Positions 1 to 6,158 of a stretch of 7,434 bases of DNA are shown here, piece by piece. The stretch is taken from assembly GCA_014376655.1 (NCBI GenBank), contig JACMRC010000243.1, positions 1 through 7,434 on the forward strand, read 5' to 3'. Both the position numbers and the translations under genes were made by a program. This DNA is from Mucilaginibacter sp. GTDB taxonomy: Bacteria > Bacteroidota > Bacteroidia > Sphingobacteriales > Sphingobacteriaceae. The notes beneath the pieces were generated by a model that made no database searches, had not been told where the DNA came from, and worked only from the letters and a program-made list of their open reading frames with translations. Each line of letters starts with the position of its first letter. Within the stretch, counting starts at the first letter, position 1.

Positions 1-2720
1 GTATAGCTAAAACGTGTAGACCGAGCCCCCAATGCCCTGCCCAATATAACCTGCTGCGAACTGCCCGGATCTTTGCGAAAGCCTTGATGAACATATTTAA
101 ACCCTGCATCGGCATATAAACCCTCGTCAAAATTATACCCGGTTTTAAACAAAGGTATCAACGTGTGATATAAATTTGTAGGTATGTACCCTACATTTGA
201 TGTATCGTTAGATATATGTTTATCAATTAAACCTTGAGCTGCACCGGTAAATGTGGCTGAATTAACCTTTTCATAAACGTTTACAGTTGAGCTGGCATTT
301 ACGATATTATACTGTTTATGCCCATTACCGCCAATAATTCTAATTTTAATGGGCGATATTTTTTTGTCGATAAAAACACTATCGTCACCCTTAGATATGT
401 ACAGGCGGATCTCTTTTGTTATTTTAGGATCAAAGATCCGCGAGAATAAAATGTTTTTACGGCTCTTATCGGCAGATACGGTTGTTTGAATTATTAAACT
501 TCTGTTAAGTGTATCTCTAATACTAAACTTCTCGCTCAAGTCAGTTGCTTTAATATCGACACGTCGATTAAAAAACCTGTAGTAAGTTTCGGCAGCTTGT
601 TCAAGGCTGTTACGCCTTTTTTTCATTAACACTAATAGTTCGTCATGTCGTATGCGGTAAATAGCTAATGGCATTTTGCGTAAGGCATCTTCCAATACTT
701 CATCAGTTAAAGCTGCAGCAAAGCTCCGGGTTACCTGCATCCATTGTTCATGGCCAATTTGGGTCATAAAGCGGGTGTTAAGCGTATGGTCGTTTAAATA
801 AAAATCGTTGATTGATTTTGGGCCGGCGTTATAACCTTTTAAATAACGCGCCACCCACTGCCTGGAGGCGATGCTAGGTATTAACCCCTGGTTTGTAAAA
901 AAGGCAGCTGAACGATCATGCGGAACAGCGGTGAAATATCTCACTCCATTCCTTATTTTAGCTTGCCAGCGCCATTGGTCTTCATGCTCATCCCAATCGC
1001 CTAAAAACCAATCAAGCAGGCGCGCTTTAAAAAACTCGATACTATCTATCCGGTTATTATAGTTGGCGTTTAACAACTTTATCATATTACCTGTATTGAT
1101 GGATGAGTCGCTACCTGGTTCGCGTTCATCTATCAAACATATTTTACCTGCAAATTCTTTCTCGTAAAAGCCAAGATGCGTGTCTGGTGCCACCCACCCA
1201 ATTGTTGGATTGGTATGGCTTACTTTAACAGCTGCAGCAAGTTCAGACGCTATTACGGCCCCGTAAGGATATTGAGCCGACATAGCATCATTTAGCCACG
1301 ACTTCGCAAAAGTTTGCCTTAAAGCCTGTGGCAATAGTATCAGGGGGTACTTTTCAATACTGCTCATGATATAGCTTTTGCCAGTCGAATTTTTTAACAG
1401 TAATGATTTTGTTTGGTGCGTACCGCCATAACCTACAGGCTTTAGGCCTCCCTGGTATTGGTCTATTTTTATAATTGGCAGCGTTGCTTTAACAGACCAC
1501 TCTTTGCGGTAATTTTCGCCATAAATTATACGGTGAATCTTACCTACTTTATCAAAAGAAGGATGCGCTGCTATGGCTATGCTGTCATCTTTAATTACCT
1601 GGTCGATTTTTTCGACAGGGATATGCACTTTAATAAAAGGACGATTATAAGTGAAGACTTTTTTAAATACACTGTCTTTAGTAGTATTGGCATAGTAGGT
1701 AAACTTCATGCTTTTGTCTATCATCAAGTCCACGGTTACATAGCCTGCTTCTTTTAAAGCAAATAAAGAATGCTTACCCTTTTTAACAACAGCCTGTTTA
1801 GCACCGGCTCCGCTTACCACTTGCATTACGCCCCCATCATTTATAAACTGCAAACCGTGTTCATGGCCAGAAACGCGAACAACATTAGAGTCGATATTAA
1901 AAACTCTATTTATCTCTTTTATCATTGTTTTATAAAGCGGATGACCATTGTCTTCGGGGTTATCAAAAGTGCCACGTAGCAGGGGGTATAGTGCACCTAA
2001 ACCCGGCAACGGGATATATAGGCTGCTTTTTACGGATGTTAGCGGAAATAAATAATCTTGCCATACGTAACTGCCACCATGGTGCCCATAAGTTTCGAAT
2101 GGATGATGATCGGCCAGGATGATGATCTTGTTTCGATTTTTGTACAACAACTCTCTAAACTTGTCAATCACCTCGTCGTTTGTTTTGCAATCACAATCGG
2201 CATCCGGGTTGTCCTTATTGTAAATGTAAAGCCACCATTCCGAATCGAACGCTATTACAACAAGGTCATCGTTAATACTAATTGCGGTAGGGTCGGGGCA
2301 GCCTTTTGCAGGTACCAGTTTTAATAAAGAATCTTTTTGTTCTGCCAAATACTCGCCTTCCAATTTTATTTTTGCCAGTCCTTTAGGCCCCATTCGGTCC
2401 CAATCGTGATTTCCGGGAATGAAATATACCGGAGCGCCAGCCGCACGCATAGGCTTGTATTGACCATCTAATATTTTTTTTGTCCCTGCTTCTTCTGTAC
2501 TGCCAGGTAACCCCATTCCTGTAGGATAAATATTGTCACCCAAGTAAAGTACGGATGTTTTACCTTTCAATACATTACTAACAGCATGTTGCAGTACGCC
2601 ATTTTGCTGTTTGTCCAGTTCGCCGGCATCGCCAATTAAAATAATGCGGTATTTAACAGAGTCCTGGGCATGGGTTAAAAGCGCGGCAAATAAAAAGATT
2701 GGTAAAAAAAGTTTCTTCAT
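1..2720 (-). CDS. Secreted PAP-like metallophosphoesterase with kinase-like middle region and start of an outer-membrane barrel (3'-partial)
   Basis: The frame runs without a stop from an ATG at 2720 to the left edge (906 codons visible), so the C-terminus is missing. Residues 1-18 form a Sec signal peptide (MKKLFLPIFLFAALLTHA, likely cut before Q19), placing the protein outside the inner membrane. Residues 25-300 carry the metal-ligand blocks of purple-acid-phosphatase-like calcineurin phosphoesterases, in order: GDAGE (D31), GDNIYP (D62, Y65), GNHDW (N104, H105), ADHHP (H205) and GHEHG (H286, H288). This predicts a two-metal phosphoesterase; the substrate is unknown. Residues 405-640 contain a glycine-rich turn with a downstream lysine (GYGGTHQTKS, 430-439; E456-K457), LIDEREP (529-535), GDWDEHEDQW (594-603) and VPHDRSAAF (619-627). 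These resemble secreted atypical kinases, which is inference. From about 845 the sequence looks like the first strands of an outer-membrane barrel, as expected of Bacteroidota phosphoesterase/surface-antigen fusions. The start lies 31 nt after the HD gene's stop, suggesting cotranscription. The phosphoesterase call is firm; the rest is less so. Confidence 0.88.
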   Translation of the reverse strand, partial: MKKLFLPIFLFAALLTHAQDSVKYRIILIGDAGELDKQQNGVLQHAVSNVLKGKTSVLYLGDNIYPTGMGLPGSTEEAGTKKILDGQYKPMRAAGAPVYFIPGNHDWDRMGPKGLAKIKLEGEYLAEQKDSLLKLVPAKGCPDPTAISINDDLVVIAFDSEWWLYIYNKDNPDADCDCKTNDEVIDKFRELLYKNRNKIIILADHHPFETYGHHGGSYVWQDYLFPLTSVKSSLYIPLPGLGALYPLLRGTFDNPEDNGHPLYKTMIKEINRVFNIDSNVVRVSGHEHGLQFINDGGVMQVVSGAGAKQAVVKKGKHSLFALKEAGYVTVDLMIDKSMKFTYYANTTKDSVFKKVFTYNRPFIKVHIPVEKIDQVIKDDSIAIAAHPSFDKVGKIHRIIYGENYRKEWSVKATLPIIKIDQYQGGLKPVGYGGTHQTKSLLLKNSTGKSYIMSSIEKYPLILLPQALRQTFAKSWLNDAMSAQYPYGAVIASELAAAVKVSHTNPTIGWVAPDTHLGFYEKEFAGKICLIDEREPGSDSSINTGNMIKLLNANYNNRIDSIEFFKARLLDWFLGDWDEHEDQWRWQAKIRNGVRYFTAVPHDRSAAFFTNQGLIPSIASRQWVARYLKGYNAGPKSINDFYLNDHTLNTRFMTQIGHEQWMQVTRSFAAALTDEVLEDALRKMPLAIYRIRHDELLVLMKKRRNSLEQAAETYYRFFNRRVDIKATDLSEKFSIRDTLNRSLIIQTTVSADKSRKNILFSRIFDPKITKEIRLYISKGDDSVFIDKKISPIKIRIIGGNGHKQYNIVNASSTVNVYEKVNSATFTGAAQGLIDKHISNDTSNVGYIPTNLYHTLIPLFKTGYNFDEGLYADAGFKYVHQGFRKDPGSSQQVILGRALGARSTRFSY

Positions 2721-2751
2721 TGATAGTTATTTGGATTGATTTGCGCACTCA

Positions 2752-3966
2752 TTATTTAACCAACGAAGAAATAACAAATGCAATTACCGAAATTACCAAA
2801 CCAAACATAAAAACATTGTATGATGTTCTTAGCAAATGGTATTTACGCCCAAGTACTTTACCTTGCGCGTAAACATCTCTTATCAGGCTGCCGTATAAAA
2901 ATTCGTTATCGTTTACCATAGTAACCATTCCTTGCCTATATTCGTCAAAGTCGGTGTTATAAAAATTCCCAAAAAATAAAAGGTTTACACTTCTATCTTC
3001 AATATCCTCTTTAGTAAAAACGCCTTTTGATAAGTTGGGGCGGGTAGCCAGGATGGAAAAAACTATGGTGACCAAATTAACAGTAAGCAACATAATAGCA
3101 GGTATAATTTGATTATGATGAGCACTCATATTGCGTAACAACAAGCTTAATAAAAGAGAAATAATAATAGCATTAACAGATATCATAATGTGAGCCTTGC
3201 TATCGGCCATGTTGCTTAAACGCTGGTGATTGCCAGATGTAAGCCTAAACATGGTTTCTACGCCTTTACTCAACTCTTGTTTCTTATCATCGCTTTTAAA
3301 AATGCGTTTACTATCGTCAGGTACTGCTAAATGCAGGGTTTCTTCCCCCGTTGATTCGTCGGATTTTAGTTTATTTTTTAATTCCTCTAAATTTTTTTGC
3401 TTTGTATCGCCCAATAACAACCTACAATAATCGGTATGATACTCATGTTCTTCCATCAACATGATTGTTTTTTTGCGCCAATCCTCCTTGCCGATAGCTG
3501 TACCGTGCAACGCATTAAATTCTTTGCGTAGTAGATTGGTTTTATCCCTAAAGTCATAAGTGCCTAAATGAAACAGATCGGCATCGCAAATAATACTTTG
3601 TAAAATATCATTAGGATTTTGCGGGAGTTTTGTAGCCAATATACAGTCATTTATATGTTGTATTAATTCTTCATCAAGTTCAAATCCTTTCAAAAAATCA
3701 ATAGCTATTATGACCCCTTTTTCTTCGTGATTTTCAAAGCCGGAAGAATAAGCTATATCGTGGAACCAAGCCGCAACCAGCACTGCAAAGTAATCCCGGT
3801 CATCTAATTGGTAGTGGTCTGCAATTTTTTTCGCTGCCGCTACCACATCTGTTGTATGATTAATATTATGATAAGTGAATGTGGCGTTCGAATGGGTTTT
3901 ATAGTACGATAAAACAAATTTTTTAACTTGTTGCAGTAGCTTGGTATAGTTTGTTTTAGTGGGCAT
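2752..3966 (-). CDS. HD-domain phosphohydrolase fused to a Pycsar-effector-like (PycTM/DUF5706) membrane domain
   Basis: A complete 404-residue protein. Residues 1-185 are an HD-superfamily domain: YHNINHT (H37), WFHDIAY (H69, D70), H80-E81-E82 and the CDADLF block (D128 or D130) supply the expected metal ligands. HD enzymes hydrolyse phosphomonoesters, nucleotides or cyclic nucleotides; the substrate here is unknown. A polar linker (about 190-235) follows. The C-terminal part matches the Pycsar effector transmembrane family, with the characteristic RLSNMADSKAHIMISVNAII segment (249-268) leading into helix 1 (about 260-278), helix 2 (288-306) and, after a cytoplasmic stretch with GKVLGRKYHLLRTSY (369-383), helix 3 (about 384-402). 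In known Pycsar systems PycTM is an inner-membrane toxin triggered by cCMP or cUMP made by PycC. No cyclase is visible within this window. The ATG at 3966 gives full coverage of the HD domain and has no better in-frame alternative. A 99-nt gap separates it from the kinase upstream. NCBI-style naming would be 'Pycsar system effector family protein'; a housekeeping role is equally possible. Confidence 0.92.
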   Translation of the reverse strand: MPTKTNYTKLLQQVKKFVLSYYKTHSNATFTYHNINHTTDVVAAAKKIADHYQLDDRDYFAVLVAAWFHDIAYSSGFENHEEKGVIIAIDFLKGFELDEELIQHINDCILATKLPQNPNDILQSIICDADLFHLGTYDFRDKTNLLRKEFNALHGTAIGKEDWRKKTIMLMEEHEYHTDYCRLLLGDTKQKNLEELKNKLKSDESTGEETLHLAVPDDSKRIFKSDDKKQELSKGVETMFRLTSGNHQRLSNMADSKAHIMISVNAIIISLLLSLLLRNMSAHHNQIIPAIMLLTVNLVTIVFSILATRPNLSKGVFTKEDIEDRSVNLLFFGNFYNTDFDEYRQGMVTMVNDNEFLYGSLIRDVYAQGKVLGRKYHLLRTSYNVFMFGLVISVIAFVISSLVK

Positions 3967-4065
3967 AGCTTAACATTTATCTATATACATATAGGTATTG
4001 ATAATGTTTCCAATTGTGACGAAAATATAGGTAGATGTCTGCCTGTTTAGAGATTTTAGCCATCC
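3967..4065 (-). promoter_or_regulatory. Intergenic region that may carry a promoter for the HD-PycTM gene
   Basis: This is the longest non-coding gap in the window (99 nt, AT-rich); the other gaps between genes are 4, 10 and 31 nt. Read on the minus strand, a TTG at 4013-4011 is followed 19 nt later by TATGTATA. This only partly fits the Bacteroidota pattern of a -33 TTG and a -7 TAnnTTTG. A second TAnnTTT-like word, TATATTTT (4029-4022), lacks a matching -33 element. The region is a plausible place for a secondary promoter, but neither candidate is strong and readthrough from the kinase gene is just as likely. Confidence 0.25.
3981..3994. repeat. Short inverted repeat (CTATAT-AC-ATATAG) upstream of the HD-PycTM gene
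   Basis: Two perfect 6-nt arms flank a 2-nt centre, ending 14 nt before the ATG of the HD-PycTM gene and overlapping the weaker of the possible -7 elements. The spacing is too tight for an RNA hairpin, so a dimeric repressor operator is the more sensible reading. The AT-rich composition makes a chance match quite possible. Confidence 0.3.
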
Positions 4066-5361
4066 CTAAAAAAGCCCCAGGAATTTTTTTCGGTGAGGTT
4101 TTCTTTTACTGGCAAAGGCAGCTTTTGCTCTTAGCTTATGGGTGTTTGATACACTGTCTTTTTTATAGGCAACAACTGCTGGAGTTGGTATAGGTTTATA
4201 GCGTAATAGAAACGGCACATAGTTTACCGCGGTTTGCGGACTGGACTGATAGCTTACTTTTTTGTGCAACAAGCCATAAGTACTTAAACAAAGCAATAGA
4301 ATGATGAAGCCGATGGCACTGTTAAAGACAAATTTGGAAACCGTTATTGTTGTTTTTTGTGCGATGGCAGCAGCTTCTTGTAATTGTAATACCTGCGTTT
4401 GCAATATCTCGTTTTCGGTTTTTAGCACTATCGAATTATTATCGATATTGCCTGCCAAAACGCTGTTTTGTACTATTGCTTCTTGCAGGTCTATCCCGTT
4501 TCCATATCGGTTATCCGGTAGTTTTTCAAGGCATTTATAAATGATATTTAACAACCATGCAGGCACCTGCATTTCGTGTTCTTTTTGCGCACTGGTCCAG
4601 TTGGCAGGCAAATTTTGTTTCCGCAATGCCAACAGGTCCGGAACCGGTGCTTCCATGTGTGCTATCATTACAGTATTACGCGCTGTTTCCCCATTATCAT
4701 GCAGCGGGAATGGTACGGTAGCGGCCAATAACTCATATAACACCACACCATAACTGTAAATATCCGTTTGGAAGAGCATTTGGCCCTCATTTTGTTCGGG
4801 TGCCATAAACTCTATCGCTCCTGCGTGGCGCATACTACTGCGGCGCTCCTCGTCTGACATTATTGACAAACCGAAGTCAAGCAATACATAGTTACCGGTA
4901 TGTACATTGAATTTTACGTTATTACTTTTTATATCACCATGTTTAACGCCCACCTTATGGCAATGTGCTAATGCGCCGGCAAGCTGGTCGGCCAGTTTAA
5001 TAGTTTCTTTTATGGTAAATATTTTTTCGTGAGGTTCAGACAGCAATTCACCCAGATCCGGCCCGTCAATAAATTCCATCTCAATAAACGGCAGCGAGCC
5101 ACTTTCTGTAATACCCGAACTTAGTATTTTTACCACGTTTGGGTTAGCTACCTCATTAACCTTTTTTAACTTCTCAACCTCATTTACAAACGTTCGATAG
5201 TTTTTGTCTTCAATTGTTTCATCTGCTATAGGTGTTGGTAAAAGCTTTACGGCGCTTAGTATAGGCCCTATGCGCCTGCCCTTGTAAACAGAACCCTGAC
5301 CACCGGTGCGTATGGCACCCATGTTTTCAAGCCCTTCCATTATGGTAAACACCTTACTCAT
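4066..5361 (-). CDS. Membrane-anchored Hanks-type Ser/Thr protein kinase
   Basis: With the chosen start the protein has 431 residues. The ATG at 5361 lies 4 nt after the FHA stop and gives the N-terminus MSKVFTIMEGLENMG directly before the kinase fold. An earlier in-frame ATG at 5394 would add 11 residues overlapping the FHA gene and is less likely. Kinase landmarks: glycine loop TGGQGSVYKG (19-28), AVK lysine K39, a helix-C glutamate (E61 or E63), catalytic loop HGDIKSNN (141-148; D143, K145, N148), DFG (162-164), APE (187-189) and D200. The HRD arginine is replaced by Gly, so this is a non-RD kinase that may not need activation-loop phosphorylation. After the kinase domain (to about 300) come a short coiled-coil-like stretch (about 307-334), one transmembrane helix (about 346-366) and a roughly 65-residue periplasmic tail that ends very basic (KRKPHRKK). 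No PASTA or other known sensor domain is seen. All catalytic residues are present, so it should be active. Its partner is probably the FHA protein encoded just upstream. Confidence 0.93.
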   Translation of the reverse strand: MSKVFTIMEGLENMGAIRTGGQGSVYKGRRIGPILSAVKLLPTPIADETIEDKNYRTFVNEVEKLKKVNEVANPNVVKILSSGITESGSLPFIEMEFIDGPDLGELLSEPHEKIFTIKETIKLADQLAGALAHCHKVGVKHGDIKSNNVKFNVHTGNYVLLDFGLSIMSDEERRSSMRHAGAIEFMAPEQNEGQMLFQTDIYSYGVVLYELLAATVPFPLHDNGETARNTVMIAHMEAPVPDLLALRKQNLPANWTSAQKEHEMQVPAWLLNIIYKCLEKLPDNRYGNGIDLQEAIVQNSVLAGNIDNNSIVLKTENEILQTQVLQLQEAAAIAQKTTITVSKFVFNSAIGFIILLLCLSTYGLLHKKVSYQSSPQTAVNYVPFLLRYKPIPTPAVVAYKKDSVSNTHKLRAKAAFASKRKPHRKKFLGLF

Positions 5362-5365
5362 TAAT

Positions 5366-6148
5366 TTATTTCCTCTTTTTATAGCTAAATTCAACTACCG
5401 CGGTTTCACCCAGGATTACCTGGTCGCCTTCGGCCAACTGATGACCAATTTGGTTTGAATGAAGCTTTATCAATGTATCGCTGTTTGCCGACCTTATCTT
5501 TACTTTATTACCCGGCGGAATACCGCCTTCATCGGCAAAAAGCATAAAGCAGCCTTTTTCATTATTCCACTCCAGGTGGGCGTGCTGCCTGCTAATGTAT
5601 TTGTTATGATCGTTATTAAGATCGCCGGGAAATGCGATATGGTTCGTCCTGAAAAACCCACCTTCTACCTGTGCTTTTTTCTCGCGACCGATATTTAATT
5701 TACCATCATCAGACTTTATAAGATAAACAGGCTTTTCAGCCTCGCCATTGAGTACCCTGATATAGGCTGACCCTGATCTTTGAATCACATGATCTTTGGT
5801 ACGAATAAACAAAGCGGCGTTAATTCCTTCCAATTTCACGGCCTCGGGCGGAAACTTTTCATCAAAGTTTACTTCCAACTGCCAATTTGCAGGTAAACCT
5901 ATATCAAAATCATCGGCTATGCGCTGTACTTCGTCTTTAAATTTTCCGGGTTCATCCTGGTACACAGCCGATTCGTACATATGCTTGTCATTACCGCCTA
6001 TACTTATGAAAAGATTAATGCCTTTAATGTTGCTACCTTCCCCGCCTTCTGATTTTTGCAAGTTTTCTTTGATACCTCGTAACAAGGTATCACGTACTTC
6101 TTTTACATCACTGGGGCCTTCATTATCCCGACTAAATATTTTAAACAT
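5366..6148 (-). CDS. FHA-domain protein, phosphothreonine reader
   Basis: A complete 260-residue cytoplasmic protein with no signal peptide or membrane segment. The C-terminal part (about 140-257) is an FHA domain: NIGRE (152-156; G154, R155), YISRQHAHLEW (184-194; S186, R187, H189), GNKVKI (213-218; N214) and EGDQVILG (240-247). The Arg, Ser and His residues that contact phosphothreonine in FHA domains are present, so binding of phosphorylated partners is expected. Residues 1-130 are a separate domain that I do not recognise; it starts amphipathic and charged, then alternates strands and helices. Actinobacterial FhaA also has an N-terminal domain before its FHA, but I cannot show homology. 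The gene sits 10 nt after the penicillin-binding protein stop and 4 nt before the kinase start, so translation is probably coupled. The neighbouring kinase is the obvious source of the phosphothreonine it reads. Confidence 0.93.
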   Translation of the reverse strand: MFKIFSRDNEGPSDVKEVRDTLLRGIKENLQKSEGGEGSNIKGINLFISIGGNDKHMYESAVYQDEPGKFKDEVQRIADDFDIGLPANWQLEVNFDEKFPPEAVKLEGINAALFIRTKDHVIQRSGSAYIRVLNGEAEKPVYLIKSDDGKLNIGREKKAQVEGGFFRTNHIAFPGDLNNDHNKYISRQHAHLEWNNEKGCFMLFADEGGIPPGNKVKIRSANSDTLIKLHSNQIGHQLAEGDQVILGETAVVEFSYKKRK

Positions 6149-6158
6149 TTCTGATAAT

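Noticed and set aside
2101..2127. Direct repeat of GGATGATGATC, 5 nt apart
   Set aside because: It falls inside the phosphoesterase active-site codons (Ile-Ile-Ile ... Asp-His-His) and is explained by the encoded residues.
871..2324. Several plus-strand reading frames of 60-100 codons in this stretch
   Set aside because: They lie antisense to the continuous minus-strand phosphoesterase frame, show no recognisable domains and overlap each other; they are shadows of that gene.
2752..3966. Calling a complete Pycsar defence system
   Set aside because: Only the effector-like domain is present; no uridylate or cytidylate cyclase is found in the window and neighbouring genes are not defence genes.
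3956..3976. A six-codon minus-strand reading frame (MLSYAH) overlapping the start of the HD-PycTM gene, as a regulatory upstream ORF
   Set aside because: It is very short, has no ribosome-binding signal and is expected by chance in AT-rich sequence.
4054..4071. TTTTAG-CCATCC-CTAAAA hairpin at the end of the kinase gene as a terminator
   Set aside because: The stem has only six pairs, mostly A-T, overlaps the kinase stop codon and has no U-tract after it on the minus strand, so it is too weak to call.
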